Positions 28,708-38,488 of a stretch of DNA of 64,000 bases are shown here, in pieces (position 1 is the first letter of the stretch; every line of letters begins with the position of its first letter). The notes under the pieces are model-generated. The model was not told the origin of the DNA. It saw only the letters and a list, made by a program, of their open reading frames with translations, and did not search any database. The position numbers were made by a program, and so were the translations under genes. The DNA comes from Methylophilaceae bacterium (GTDB taxonomy: Bacteria; Pseudomonadota; Gammaproteobacteria; Burkholderiales; Methylophilaceae), in NCBI GenBank assembly GCA_018398995.1, contig CP073759.1, positions 1,442,311 through 1,506,310 of the forward strand. The letters run 5' to 3'.

Positions 28708-28779
28708 TTACTTGTTCATTACGTACATAGTAACTTCAAAGCCAAAACGCATTTCAGTAGCTGCTGGTGTTGTCCACAT
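28708..28779 (-). CDS. pqqA: PQQ precursor peptide PqqA, copy 2, 23 aa
   Basis: Encodes the same 23-residue peptide as copy 1, with two synonymous differences near its 3' end; Glu15 and Tyr19 are intact. GAGGAG ribosome binding site, ATG 28779. Its promoter and leader are the same as copy 1, so both should be expressed alike and could raise precursor supply. Confidence 0.93.
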   Translation of the reverse strand: MWTTPAATEMRFGFEVTMYVMNK

Positions 28780-28946
28780 AATAAATCTCCTCAGTTGTTT
28801 AATTAACAAGCACCTTGCTTGTCGATATGTTTATAGTACATTAACAACCAAAAACAATACTATTGCTCTTCATGAGATAAGCCTCATTAAAATCATGACC
28901 GTGAGTAATGATTCAATGCCAAATTTGCCCGCGTGAATGAACGAGA
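28735..28946. repeat. ~200-bp duplication carrying pqqA and its control region, copy 2
   Basis: Direct repeat of 24965-25176. The two copies bracket umuDC and the nuclease gene; recombination between them would excise or duplicate 3.77 kb. Confidence 0.9.
28830..28857 (-). promoter_or_regulatory. pqqA copy 2 promoter
   Basis: -35 TTGTTT and -10 TATAAA with 16-bp spacing, identical to copy 1. Confidence 0.7.
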
Positions 28947-29012
28947 ACACTTGAGCGAGAATAAGATGACTAGCTTTCTTGCAGTGTAGCCATGATGAGC
29001 GCATAGGCTTGA

Positions 29013-29057
29013 AAAAACCAAAAAGGCCCACAGTCGTTAAACTGTAAGCCTTTGTTT
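29013..29057 (-). terminator. Terminator after tRNA-Arg
   Basis: On the minus strand AAGGCTTACAGT and ACTGTGGGCCTT form a stem (one bulge/mismatch) followed by T runs, 5 bp beyond the tRNA CCA end. Confidence 0.8.
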
Positions 29058-29061
29058 TGTT

Positions 29062-29138
29062 TGGTACGCCCGAAGAGATTCGAACTCCTGACCCCTTGGT
29101 TCGTAGCCAAGTACTCTATCCAGCTGAGCTACGGGCGC
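29062..29138 (-). tRNA. tRNA-Arg (ACG)
   Basis: 77-nt cloverleaf on the minus strand: acceptor GCGCCCG/CGGGCGT, D arm AGCTCAGCTGGATAGAGT, anticodon stem CTTGG-CTACGAA-CCAAG with anticodon ACG, T loop GTTCGAATC, encoded CCA. Standard wobble-A arginine tRNA reading CGU/CGC/CGA. Confidence 0.97.
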
Positions 29139-29262
29139 GTTGAGGCGTGCATTATACAATAAAAAAGAATTAAGTTAAGCGTTTATTCTGCATAGATTGA
29201 TAAATATATTTATGGAATAATTCGCTGTTGAATCATTTTATTAATTTGCTTGGAGTTGGCAC

Positions 29263-30681
29263 GTGCTCATTTGGTTTGTAATTGCTTATCTCATCGGTTC
29301 AGTGGCGATAGGCTTGTTCGCTGCTAGGCGTGTCCATAATGTGAAAGATTATGCGGTTGCAGGCAGGCATTTGCCGTTACCGATAGTGATTGCGACAGTC
29401 TTTGCTACTTGGTTTGGTGCCGAAGTTGTGTTTGGTGTATCGGCTACGTTTGTGCAAGAGGGCTTTAACGGATTAGCGGCGGATCCTTTTGGTGCCAGTA
29501 TGTGTTTGATTGTCGCAGGCTTATTTTTTTCTACTAAACTATACAAGCTGAATATCATTACCTTGGGTGATTTTTACCGCATGCGCTATAACCGCACAGT
29601 GGAAATTCTGACAACTATTGCCATTGTTATTTCTTATCTAGGCTGGGTTGCGGCACAGATTACTGCACTTGGGCTGGTGTTTAATATCTTAACGCAAGGT
29701 GCTGTGAGTCAAGAGATGGGGATGGTAATTGGCACTTTAATTGTGCTTACGTATACTACTTTGGGCGGGATGCTTTCTATTGCGATATTAGATTTTGTGC
29801 AAATGATCGTGATTATTGCAGGCTTGCTATACATTGCATATATTGTGGCAGGTATGACAGGGGGTGTGGCACCAGTTGTCGCGCATGCAGAAGCGGCTGG
29901 TAAGTTAGATTTCTTTCCTGATCATGCAGACGTTGCGATGTATTTAACTTTTATTGGCGGTTGGTTGACTCTGATGCTAGGGTCTATTCCACAGCAGGAT
30001 GTATTTCAGCGTATTACCTCGGCAAAAAGTGCAAAAGTTGCTTTATGGGGATCAGTGATTGGCGCAACGCTTTATTTTTGTTCTGCGTTTATTCCAATGT
30101 TTATTGCTTATGCCGCGACCATTATCGATCCGGCTGTGTTCGGTCAGCTAGCAGCAGATGATTCACAACGCGTATTGCCGACTATTATTTTGCAACACAC
30201 GCCTTTATTCGCACAGGTTGTTTTTTTTGGTGCTGTGATAGCCGCCATTATGAGTACATCATCTGCAACTTTATTGGCGCCTTCTGTGACATTCTCTGAG
30301 AACATCGTCAAAGATTTAATGCCCCATTTGACGGATAGTGAAATGTTAAAAGTCATGCGTTTAAGTTTAATCGGCTTTGCCATTTGTGTTTTAATTTATG
30401 CGCTTAACTCTGATCTTTCTATTTTTGGCATGGTGGAGTCTGCCTATAAAGTCACCCTGGCGGGCGCTTTTGTGCCATTAGTATTTGGCGTATTTTGGAA
30501 AAAATCGACTAGTCAAGGCGCATTATTTGCCATTGTTTTTGGCATTGCTAGTTGGTTGTTAATAGAACTAATCTGGGCTGAAACCTTATTAATCCCAGCG
30601 CAATTATTTGGTCTAGCTGTCAGCATGGTCAGCATGATACTAGGCTCATTATTGCCTCAGCGGTTCGGCATAGAAGATTAA
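29263..30681 (+). CDS. Sodium:solute symporter family protein, 472 aa
   Basis: SSS-family transporter with ~13 predicted hydrophobic segments from residue 1. Family features: DYAVAGRHLPLP after TM1, ATWFGAEVVFGVSATF, GDFYRMRYNRTVEI, GSIPQQDVFQRITSAKSAK, and MSTSSATLLAPS (sodium-site Ser-rich region). Likely sodium-driven uptake of an organic solute; subfamily and substrate not determined. GTG 29263 follows TTGGAG by 8 bases. Monocistronic. Confidence 0.88.
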   Translation: MLIWFVIAYLIGSVAIGLFAARRVHNVKDYAVAGRHLPLPIVIATVFATWFGAEVVFGVSATFVQEGFNGLAADPFGASMCLIVAGLFFSTKLYKLNIITLGDFYRMRYNRTVEILTTIAIVISYLGWVAAQITALGLVFNILTQGAVSQEMGMVIGTLIVLTYTTLGGMLSIAILDFVQMIVIIAGLLYIAYIVAGMTGGVAPVVAHAEAAGKLDFFPDHADVAMYLTFIGGWLTLMLGSIPQQDVFQRITSAKSAKVALWGSVIGATLYFCSAFIPMFIAYAATIIDPAVFGQLAADDSQRVLPTIILQHTPLFAQVVFFGAVIAAIMSTSSATLLAPSVTFSENIVKDLMPHLTDSEMLKVMRLSLIGFAICVLIYALNSDLSIFGMVESAYKVTLAGAFVPLVFGVFWKKSTSQGALFAIVFGIASWLLIELIWAETLLIPAQLFGLAVSMVSMILGSLLPQRFGIED

Positions 30682-30866
30682 AATTGGATTAATACGCAAT
30701 CTTTAGCGTGGGGTCTGGCTGACTTTTTTAATTGCAACAAGTTAGTATGCCTATACATGATGCCGCTTTTAATTGTATTAAATTACAACCAAGCTAAAGC
30801 AATCTAAAATAGTGTTTCATGTGACTTTAGAATTAATCTATTATTTGACTAATAAAGGATGGGTGG

Positions 30867-31364
30867 ATGGTTAAATCCTTACTGGTATTATTCTTATTTC
30901 TATTGGCCAGTCATGTTGGTGCTAATGAGATTGCTGGTCGCGTGGTTGGTGTTGCTGATGGCGATACAATCACGGTGTTAGACGCATCAAATGAACTGTA
31001 TAAGATTCGTTTGTCTGGCATTGATGCGCCAGAGAAGAAGCAACCGTTTGGTACTGCCTCAAAGCAGTCGCTATCAAATCTTATTTTTAATAGAGCAGTC
31101 ATTATTCACTGGCAAAAACGTGACAGCTATGGCCGCATTGTTGGAAAAGTAATGCTTGATGACGTCGATATGAATCTTGAACAAATTAAAGCAGGCATGG
31201 CGTGGTTTTATCGGCAATATCAAAAACAACAACCCATTCAAGATCAAGCTGATTATGCTTTAGCAGAACAAGAAGCTAAAGCGAATAAACTAGGTTTATG
31301 GGTTGATGAAGCCCCTATTGAACCATGGAATTTTAGGCGGTCTAAAAGTAATACACGTCCTTAG
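30867..31364 (+). CDS. Secreted thermonuclease (SNase)-like protein, 165 aa
   Basis: Signal peptide MVKSLLVLFLFLLASHVGA then a staphylococcal-nuclease OB fold: VVGVADGDTITVLD (Ca-binding Asp), IRLSGIDAPEKKQPFG (Arg and Asp), RDSYGRIVGKV (Glu position replaced by Tyr-Gly context as in many family members), EQEAKANKLGLW at the end. Inferred to degrade DNA/RNA in the periplasm or outside. Preceded by 185 bp with no recognisable gene. Confidence 0.88.
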   Translation: MVKSLLVLFLFLLASHVGANEIAGRVVGVADGDTITVLDASNELYKIRLSGIDAPEKKQPFGTASKQSLSNLIFNRAVIIHWQKRDSYGRIVGKVMLDDVDMNLEQIKAGMAWFYRQYQKQQPIQDQADYALAEQEAKANKLGLWVDEAPIEPWNFRRSKSNTRP

Positions 31365-31455
31365 GTTTTTGAGCACTATGTCGCTTTTGACTTAAAACGA
31401 TTAACGGCATAGTACGCTTTGGAATTTTGCATATTAAAGAAAGATGAGCGATAAG

Positions 31456-31746
31456 ATGAAATGTATTATGAAAACATTATTTGCAATGATGATGGCTTTT
31501 GCATTCGTCAACATTTCATCTGCTGCTTGCAGGATGTCTCAGGTTTGCGATGACTATGGAAACAATTGTAGTGCCCAAGACATATGTGACAGTGCACTTG
31601 ATTTACCATCTGTAGACATTGCTCCACTCAGACCTCTTCCATCAATAGAAATAAAACCACTTCCATCTTTAGAATTGCCGCCACTTGGCACTTCAAAATG
31701 TGAATATATGCAGGTAAACGGCAATTGGCAAAATGTTTGCAGCTAG
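31456..31746 (+). CDS. Small secreted Cys/Pro-rich protein of unknown function, ~96 aa
   Basis: Start probably ATG 31456 (upstream ATG 31444 also in frame). Signal peptide MKCIMKTLFAMMMAFAFVNI-SSA; mature part has a Cys-rich head (ACRMSQVCDDYGNNCSAQDIC), a proline-patterned middle PLRPLPSIEIKPLPSLELPP, and a CEYMQVNGNWQNVC tail. Six or seven Cys suggest disulfides. Not recognised; likely periplasmic or surface. Confidence 0.7.
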   Translation: MKCIMKTLFAMMMAFAFVNISSAACRMSQVCDDYGNNCSAQDICDSALDLPSVDIAPLRPLPSIEIKPLPSLELPPLGTSKCEYMQVNGNWQNVCS

Positions 31747-31819
31747 CTTGCTTAACCAATTCCTCAAGTAGTGAGTTAAATCTCTGTTGTTGCAGCGGCT
31801 TGCCACGCCTTTATTCAAA

Positions 31820-31847
31820 GAAAAAGCACCCAATAGGGTGCTTTCTT
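31820..31847 (-). terminator. Terminator after tRNA-Ser
   Basis: Minus strand AAAGCACCC-TATT-GGGTGCTTT followed by TTCTTT, directly beyond the tRNA 3' end. Confidence 0.85.
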
Positions 31848-31851
31848 ATTT

Positions 31852-31944
31852 TGGCGGAGAGCGAGGGATTCGAACCCTCGATACAGGTCTACCCCGTATG
31901 CTTCCTTAGCAGGGAAGTGCCTTCGACCACTCGGCCAGCTCTCC
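31852..31944 (-). tRNA. tRNA-Ser (GCT)
   Basis: 93-nt class II tRNA on the minus strand: acceptor GGAGAGC/GCTCTCC, anticodon stem-loop CTTCC-CTGCTAA-GGAAG with anticodon GCT, long variable arm, GTTCGAATC T loop and encoded CCA. Reads AGU/AGC. Confidence 0.97.
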
Positions 31945-32016
31945 GTTTTAACACTTTTTTATTACTTTACAAGGGCGCGATGTTACGCGAAACCTGCATT
32001 AAAATCAATGAAAAAA

Positions 32017-33264
32017 TCAGGCAATGCTTGATGCTTGTTCTAATTCAAATGCTTGGTGTAAAGCGCGTACTGCAAGCTCCATGTACTTTTCTTCAATCAC
32101 GACGGCTATTTTTATTTCACTGGTAGAAATCATTTGTATATTAATGCCTTCTTCTGAAAGTGTACGAAACATTTGGCTGGCAACGCCAACATGTGATCGC
32201 ATGCCAACACCCACTACAGAAACTTTTGCAATATTATCGTCGCCAGTTATTTCGCGTGCATGAATGCCAGGTTGCACTTTGTTACGTAAAATCTCAAGTG
32301 CTTTTTTCATTTCGTTTTTATGCACAGTAAACGTAAAGTCGGTGGTGCCATCGGCACCTTGATTTTGGATAATCATATCAACATCAATATTGGCGTCTGC
32401 AACAGGCCCTAGAATTTGATAAGCAATGCCTGGTTTGTCTGGCACGCCAAGTACAGTTATTTTTGCTTCGTCACGATTAAACGCAATACCAGAAATAAGG
32501 GGTTCTTCCATGTTGTTATCCTTGCTATCTTCTTCGAATGTAATGAGTGTGCCTTCGCCTTCTTCTTGGAAGCTAGAAAGTACACGCAATTTAACTTGAT
32601 ATTTACCAGCAAACTCGACGGAGCGGGTTTGTAATACTTTGCTACCTTGAGAGGCTAGTTCTAGCATCTCTTCAAATGTAATTTTATCCAATCGTCTTGC
32701 TTCCGGCACAATGCGCGGATCGGTGGTGTAAACGCCATCAACATCTGTGTAAATTTGGCACTCTTCTGCTTTAAGTGCGGCTGCTAAAGCCACGCCAGTG
32801 GTATCGGAGCCACCTCGTCCTAGCGTGGTAATGTTGCCGTTTGCATCGCACCCTTGAAACCCCGCCACGACAACCACATAGCCATCATCTAAGTCTCTTT
32901 GCATATTTTGACCATTAATATCAATAATACGGGCTTTACCAAAGGCGTCATCGGTTAAAATTTTTACTTGTGTGCCTGTATAGCTTTTTGCTTTAAAGCC
33001 AAGCTCTTGCAATGCAAGGCAAGTTAAGCCAATCGTCACTTGCTCACCTGTTGATACAATCACATCCAACTCACGCGGATCTGGGTTGGCGGTGATTTCG
33101 TGGGCAAGATTAATTAAACGATTGGTTTCGCCAGACATGGCAGACACCACGACAACAATTTGATGTCCTTTTTTCTTAAAACGCCCAACTCTGCTTGCTA
33201 AATTGCGAATGCGATCTGCATTTGCAACCGAGGTGCCGCCATATTTTTGTACAATTAAAGCCAT
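32017..33264 (-). CDS. lysC: Aspartate kinase, 415 aa
   Basis: Amino-acid kinase domain (IVQKYGGTSVANADRIRN start, VVSAMSGETNRL, LGRGGSDTTGVALAAALKAE, YTDVDGVYTTDPRIVP) with two C-terminal ACT domains (ITVLGVPDKPG; VSVVGVGMRSH). Catalyses the first step from aspartate to lysine, threonine and methionine. The ACT domains indicate feedback control by lysine/threonine. Downstream of alaS by 30 bp on the same strand. Confidence 0.97.
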   Translation of the reverse strand: MALIVQKYGGTSVANADRIRNLASRVGRFKKKGHQIVVVVSAMSGETNRLINLAHEITANPDPRELDVIVSTGEQVTIGLTCLALQELGFKAKSYTGTQVKILTDDAFGKARIIDINGQNMQRDLDDGYVVVVAGFQGCDANGNITTLGRGGSDTTGVALAAALKAEECQIYTDVDGVYTTDPRIVPEARRLDKITFEEMLELASQGSKVLQTRSVEFAGKYQVKLRVLSSFQEEGEGTLITFEEDSKDNNMEEPLISGIAFNRDEAKITVLGVPDKPGIAYQILGPVADANIDVDMIIQNQGADGTTDFTFTVHKNEMKKALEILRNKVQPGIHAREITGDDNIAKVSVVGVGMRSHVGVASQMFRTLSEEGINIQMISTSEIKIAVVIEEKYMELAVRALHQAFELEQASSIA

Positions 33265-33294
33265 AATTTAAATAATGAGTAATTTGTGCTGTGA

Positions 33295-35934
33295 TTAAGG
33301 TTGAATGATTTGTTTGACCCAATGTTCTACACTATTGAGTGCTGAGGGTAATTGACTTGCATCGGTGCCGCCTGCCATTGCCATATCAGGCTTGCCGCCG
33401 CCTTTACCGCCAACTTGATTTGCTACATGATTGACCAAATCTCCCGCCTTTATTTGTGTGATTAAGTCTTTTGTCACGCCAGCAATCATGCTGACTTTAT
33501 CGCCATTGACAGTCGCTAATACAATCGCAGCAGATTTGAGTTTATCTTTTAGTTTATCCATGGTTTCGCGCAAAGTGTTGGCATCCGCGTCTTCCAATGT
33601 GGCTGCCAATATTTTAATGCCATTAATGTCGATTGCTTGCGTTGCCAAATCATCACCTTGAGATGAGGCTAGTTTACCTTTAGCAACAGCTAATTCGCGC
33701 TCAAGCTTTTTCACTTGATCAATTAAATGATCGACACGGTTTGCGACTTCGGCAGGCAATACTTTTAATGTGCCAGCAACTCCACCTAAAGTGGTTTCCA
33801 TATTTTGTAGATAATGTAATGCATTTAAGCCAGTTACCGCTTCTATACGCCTAACGCCGGCTGCAACGCCACCTTCAGCAACAATGCTGAATAAACCAAT
33901 ATCGCCAGTACGTTTTACATGTGTACCACCGCAAAGCTCAATAGATGAGCCAATATCCAATACACGTACTTCGTCGCCATATTTTTCGCCAAATAACATC
34001 ATGGCGCCCGTTTGTTTTGCGGCATCAATATCCATTACACGCGCTTGTGTTTCAAGATTTGCAAATACTTCTGCATTCACAATACGTTCCACTTCACGGA
34101 TTTGCTCATTCGTCATGGGCGCATTATGCACAAAGTCAAAACGGGTTTTTTCGGTATCGACCAAACTGCCTTTTTGTTGCACATGCTCACCCAATACCTC
34201 GCGTAAGGCTTTGTGCATCAAATGCGTGGCGGAATGATTGCGCATGGTTGCTGTTCGCGCGGCCATATTCACTTTTGCCACAACGCTATCACCGACCGTT
34301 AATGAACCCGTTTTTACAATACCATGATGACCAAAGACAGTGGCTTGCACTTTTTGTGTATCCTCTACAGCAAACAAACCACTGGTCAATTTAAGCTCGC
34401 CGCAGTCACCAATTTGACCACCAGATTCGGCATAAAATGGCGTGTTATCAAGAATGACTACGCCTTGCTCGCCTTCTGTCAGTTGCGAAACAGATACGCC
34501 ATCTTTGTATAAAGCGGTCACTTTGCCGTTGGTCTCTAGTTGTTCGTAACCATAAAAAGTAGTCGCAACACCATCGTATTCTAAGTTGGCCGCCATTTTA
34601 AATTTCCCAGCAGCACGGGCTTGTTCTTTTTGGCGGGCCATGGCGGCGTCAAAACCAACAGTATCAACAGTAACATTGCGCTCGCGGCAAATATCGGCAG
34701 TTAAATCTAATGGAAAACCATACGTGTCGTGTAGTTTAAATGCAGTTTCGCCATCAAATGCAGCTTTGGTTTTTTTAAGTTCAGCTTCAAGAATTGCCAT
34801 CCCGTTTTCAATGGTTTCAAAAAACCGTTCTTCTTCTTGCTTTAATGTTGCGCTAATACGCTTTTGTTCACTCACTAGCTCAGGATAAGCGTCACCCATT
34901 TCGCTAACTAAATCAGCTAGCATGCTATAAAAAAATGCATTACGAGCACCTAATTTATAACCATGTCGAATCGCACGGCGAATAATCCTGCGCAACACAT
35001 AACCACGGCCTTCATTGCCAGGAATGACGCCATCGGCAATTAGAAATGAGCAAGCACGAATGTGATCGGCTAATACTTTAAGGCTTGGACTGTCTAAGTC
35101 GGTGGTTTTGGTTTCTCGCGCCGCTGCTTTAATCAGCTTTTGAAATAAATCAATTTCATAGTTGGCATGCACACCCTGTAAGATGGCTGAAATGCGCTCT
35201 AAGCCCATGCCAGTATCCACGCTTGGTTTTGGTAATGGGTGCATCACGCCCGCTTCATCGCGGTTGAATTGCATGAATACATTGTTCCAAATTTCAATAA
35301 AGCGATCGCCATCTTCTTCTGGACTGCCTGGCGGGCCACCTGGAATGTGCGCTCCATGGTCATAAAAAATCTCGGAGCAGGGGCCGCAAGGGCCAGTATC
35401 GCCCATCATCCAGAAATTATCCGATGCATAACGTGCGCCTTTGTTATCACCAATGCGAATGATTTTTTCAGCAGGCACACCAATGTCTTTTAGCCAGATA
35501 TCATAGGCTTCATCATCTTCGGCATAAACAGTGACTAGGAGTTTTTCTGTTGGTAATTGGTATACTTCTGTCAGCAATTCCCAAGCGTATTTGATTGCAT
35601 CGCGTTTGAAATAGTCACCAAAGCTAAAATTACCTAACATCTCAAAAAAAGTGTGATGGCGGGCGGTGTAACCAACATTTTCTAAGTCATTGTGTTTGCC
35701 GCCAGCGCGCACGCACTTTTGGCTGGTGGTTGCACGGGTGTAAGGACGTTTATCAAAGCCTAAAAACACATCTTTAAACTGATTCATGCCCGCATTGGTA
35801 AATAGCAGCGTAGGGTCGTCATGCGGCACAAGTGAGCTAGACGGTACTTCTGTGTGACCTTTAGAGACAAAAAAGTCCAGAAAGGCTTTTCTGATTTCAT
35901 TGCTACTTGGGTTGTTGCTTAATTTAATCGTCAT
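33295..35934 (-). CDS. alaS: Alanyl-tRNA synthetase, 879 aa
   Basis: Class II synthetase N-domain ([40 protein letters not shown]), editing domain with [13 protein letters not shown] and [10 protein letters not shown] zinc motif, and C-Ala domain ending in [12 protein letters not shown]. Full family length. Its start overlaps the recX stop by about 11 bases, giving a recA-recX-alaS-lysC series as in many betaproteobacteria. Confidence 0.98.
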   Translation of the reverse strand: MTIKLSNNPSSNEIRKAFLDFFVSKGHTEVPSSSLVPHDDPTLLFTNAGMNQFKDVFLGFDKRPYTRATTSQKCVRAGGKHNDLENVGYTARHHTFFEMLGNFSFGDYFKRDAIKYAWELLTEVYQLPTEKLLVTVYAEDDEAYDIWLKDIGVPAEKIIRIGDNKGARYASDNFWMMGDTGPCGPCSEIFYDHGAHIPGGPPGSPEEDGDRFIEIWNNVFMQFNRDEAGVMHPLPKPSVDTGMGLERISAILQGVHANYEIDLFQKLIKAAARETKTTDLDSPSLKVLADHIRACSFLIADGVIPGNEGRGYVLRRIIRRAIRHGYKLGARNAFFYSMLADLVSEMGDAYPELVSEQKRISATLKQEEERFFETIENGMAILEAELKKTKAAFDGETAFKLHDTYGFPLDLTADICRERNVTVDTVGFDAAMARQKEQARAAGKFKMAANLEYDGVATTFYGYEQLETNGKVTALYKDGVSVSQLTEGEQGVVILDNTPFYAESGGQIGDCGELKLTSGLFAVEDTQKVQATVFGHHGIVKTGSLTVGDSVVAKVNMAARTATMRNHSATHLMHKALREVLGEHVQQKGSLVDTEKTRFDFVHNAPMTNEQIREVERIVNAEVFANLETQARVMDIDAAKQTGAMMLFGEKYGDEVRVLDIGSSIELCGGTHVKRTGDIGLFSIVAEGGVAAGVRRIEAVTGLNALHYLQNMETTLGGVAGTLKVLPAEVANRVDHLIDQVKKLERELAVAKGKLASSQGDDLATQAIDINGIKILAATLEDADANTLRETMDKLKDKLKSAAIVLATVNGDKVSMIAGVTKDLITQIKAGDLVNHVANQVGGKGGGKPDMAMAGGTDASQLPSALNSVEHWVKQIIQP

Positions 35935-36409
35935 TATCTTGTTTACTGAGTACTTTTTTTATCGTATCGAAGCTAAAGCCACGGCTTTGTAAGAATCGGG
36001 CTTGTTTTGCCCATTCGTTACGGTCAGTTGCTACTTGGTTAAATTTTTTGCGCCAAACTTCTGTCGCACGTTCCAATTCTGTTTCTTGCATTGCAGATAC
36101 TGCATCAATAATTAAATCATCTGCAATGCCTTTTTCTCTTAATTCATGCGCTACTTTATTGCTACCAAACTTTACTTTTCTGGCATTAATCAGTTGCTCA
36201 GTAAATCTTGCATCAGACAGCCAGCCGCGGGTTTTAAAATCGGCCAATAATGCAGGGATGTCATCTGATTCTTCTGCGTAATGTTTAAGCTTTTGTCCCA
36301 GTTCAATCGCTGAGTATTCGCGTTTACCTAAATACTCAAGTGCACGTTGGCGCAACGATTTTTGTTGCGGCTGTTTCAGCTTATTCGTCACCTTCTTCGC
36401 GTGGGGCAA
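35924..36409 (-). CDS. recX: RecX regulator of RecA, 161 aa
   Basis: RecX three-helix repeats: [59 protein letters not shown] and [17 protein letters not shown]. Modulates RecA filaments. Start uncertain: TTG 36409 lies within the end of recA, while GTG 36391 overlaps the recA stop by 11 bases and would give 155 residues. Confidence 0.94.
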   Translation of the reverse strand: MPHAKKVTNKLKQPQQKSLRQRALEYLGKREYSAIELGQKLKHYAEESDDIPALLADFKTRGWLSDARFTEQLINARKVKFGSNKVAHELREKGIADDLIIDAVSAMQETELERATEVWRKKFNQVATDRNEWAKQARFLQSRGFSFDTIKKVLSKQDNDD

Positions 36410-37412
36410 TCATGCCATCCAACAAAACTTTAGCATTGCTACGAATTTTTGCATCAATCTCATTGGCAATATCTGGATTTTCTTTTAAAAATTGGCGTGC
36501 GTTATCTTTGCCTTGGCCAATTTTTTCACCGTTATAGCTGTACCAAGAACCCGCTTTTTCGACAAATTTTAGATTGACGCCTAATTCGATGATTTCACCC
36601 TCACGTGAAATGCCTTCGCCATACAGAATATCAAACTCAGCTTGTTTAAATGGGGGCGCTACTTTGTTTTTAATCACCTTCACTCTGGTTTCTGAACCAA
36701 CCACTTCATCGCCACGTTTAATGGCACCAGTGCGGCGGATATCTAAACGTACAGATGAGTAGAACTTCAGTGCATTACCGCCAGTTGTTGTTTCTGGATT
36801 ACCAAACATCACGCCAATTTTCATCCGAATTTGGTTAATAAAAATAACCAAGGTATTGGTGCGTTTGATATTGCCAGTGAGCTTACGCAAAGCTTGACTC
36901 ATTAAACGTGCTTGTAAGCCCATGTGCGAATCGCCCATGTCGCCTTCAATTTCGGCGCGTGGCGTTAATGCGGCAACAGAGTCCACCACCACAATATCCA
37001 CTGAACCTGAGCGCACAAGCATATCCGCAATTTCTAATGCTTGCTCACCAGTGTCAGGTTGAGAAATCAGCAAATCGGGCACATTGACCCCTAATTTGGC
37101 CGCATATTGTGGATCTAATGCATGTTCTGCATCAATAAAAGCAGCAGTGCCCCCCGCTTTTTGCATTTGTGCAATCACAGACAGTGTGAGGGTTGTTTTG
37201 CCAGAAGATTCTGGACCATAAATTTCAACCACACGACCGCGCGGTAAACCACCAATGCCAAGAGCAATATCCAAGCCTAGTGAACCTGTTGATACAGATT
37301 GAATATCTGCATCAATCTCGCCATCCCCCATACGCATAATGGAGCCTTTACCAAATTGTTTTTCAATTTGAGAAAGCGCGGCTGCCAGTGCTTTGCTTTT
37401 ATTATCATCCAT
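36381..37412 (-). CDS. recA: Recombinase RecA, 343 aa
   Basis: Complete RecA: Walker [32 protein letters not shown]2 region with [12 protein letters not shown], acidic tail REEGDE. Binds single-stranded DNA, drives strand exchange, and triggers UmuD/LexA self-cleavage, hence functionally tied to umuDC in this window. I could not find a convincing CTGT-N8-ACAG box in the 214 bp upstream. Confidence 0.99.
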   Translation of the reverse strand: MDDNKSKALAAALSQIEKQFGKGSIMRMGDGEIDADIQSVSTGSLGLDIALGIGGLPRGRVVEIYGPESSGKTTLTLSVIAQMQKAGGTAAFIDAEHALDPQYAAKLGVNVPDLLISQPDTGEQALEIADMLVRSGSVDIVVVDSVAALTPRAEIEGDMGDSHMGLQARLMSQALRKLTGNIKRTNTLVIFINQIRMKIGVMFGNPETTTGGNALKFYSSVRLDIRRTGAIKRGDEVVGSETRVKVIKNKVAPPFKQAEFDILYGEGISREGEIIELGVNLKFVEKAGSWYSYNGEKIGQGKDNARQFLKENPDIANEIDAKIRSNAKVLLDGMIAPREEGDE

Positions 37413-37626
37413 GTGCTTTTCCCTTTGTTTTAGCGACTTTAATTAACGTGTAATTATTTCACAGTTTGTCATTTAAGGTAAGCGTTAAGGTTGTGTGTTG
37501 GTGGCTTGGTATGAGAAGATAATATCATTCATGGGGTGTAATCGATATGCAGTCAACAATGTCAACGATATCAATCGTTCACCGTTTAGTCACTAGGTTT
37601 GCAGCGACAGATAAGGAGGGCATCAG

Positions 37627-37989
37627 ATGAAAATCATTCAAACACTTGCGCTAGTGGTTATGACGGTTGCGATAACATCAACGGCACTTGCGCAAGGTAC
37701 ATCTGAACATATTCTTGAGCGTGCAGAAAAAGATGAAGAAAATAGAGCGGCCTATCCGCCGCATTCGATTGGCACTCATCGCAGTGCGCCAATACTATTT
37801 GGAAACAATGGTGAAATTGGGACCCAAGCCGAGCAAGCTATTATTTATATGATGCCATTCATTCCCTACAATGATGATCAGTTGCTTTATCAACAAAACC
37901 AACCAAATGTTAACAATCTGCCACCTGTTCGCCGAGATGGTGGCTTATACCAACATCGTCTAGGCGAAAGTGGTCGAGGCGGGCACTAG
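37627..37989 (+). CDS. Small secreted protein of unknown function, 120 aa
   Basis: ATG 37627 follows AAGGAGG (37613-37619), a strong ribosome binding site. Signal peptide MKIIQTLALVVMTVAITSTA with cleavage after ALA; mature part is polar and lacks Cys, with Pro/Asn/Gln-rich C-terminal half (LLYQQNQPNVNNLPPVRRDG) and a Gly/Arg/His end. Divergent from recA. Not recognised. Confidence 0.7.
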   Translation: MKIIQTLALVVMTVAITSTALAQGTSEHILERAEKDEENRAAYPPHSIGTHRSAPILFGNNGEIGTQAEQAIIYMMPFIPYNDDQLLYQQNQPNVNNLPPVRRDGGLYQHRLGESGRGGH

Positions 37990-37990
37990 C

Positions 37991-38488
37991 TTACTTATTT
38001 AAATGATTGGATGCTAATGAGATTAGCCCATTCATGATGTGGATAACAGACTGCTGTCGAATTTGTTGGCGATTGCCAATAAAATGTTTGGTCATGGTCG
38101 TTAAATAACCGCTTTTCGTCGCGTAGGCAAAACAGACTGTGCCGACTGGTTTGTCAATTGTGCCGCCATCAGGACCGGCAATTCCAGTAATACTACCTGC
38201 AATATCTGCATCACTATTATTGAGTGCCCCTAATGCCATTTCTTTTGCGGTTTCTTCACTCACCGCACCAAACTGGGTGAGGGTTTGGTTGGTGACGTTT
38301 AATATGCTTTGTTTGGCAGCATTGCTGTAAGTGATAAACCCACGGTCAAACCATGCGGAGCTGCCTGCGATGTCAGTCATTGTTGCACAAGCTAATCCGC
38401 CTGTGCATGATTCAGCCAACACCAGCATGGCATTTTTTTCTTTGAGGGATTGACCTAGCTGTGTACTGAGGGTTATGAGGTTATACAT
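37991..38488 (-). CDS. pncC: Nicotinamide-nucleotide amidase (CinA C-terminal domain family), 165 aa
   Basis: Stand-alone CinA domain: LAESCTGGLACATMTDIAGS, FDRGFITYSNAAKQ, SITGIAGPDGGTIDKPVGTV. Deamidates nicotinamide mononucleotide in pyridine nucleotide recycling. Its start overlaps the pgpA end by 16 bases; the stop is 1 bp from the convergent small secreted protein gene. Confidence 0.94.
   Translation of the reverse strand: MYNLITLSTQLGQSLKEKNAMLVLAESCTGGLACATMTDIAGSSAWFDRGFITYSNAAKQSILNVTNQTLTQFGAVSEETAKEMALGALNNSDADIAGSITGIAGPDGGTIDKPVGTVCFAYATKSGYLTTMTKHFIGNRQQIRQQSVIHIMNGLISLASNHLNK

Noticed and set aside
37413-37626. LexA box upstream of recA
   Set aside because: CTGTGAAATAATTACA on the minus strand resembles a LexA half-site but the right half does not fit CTGT-N8-ACAG.
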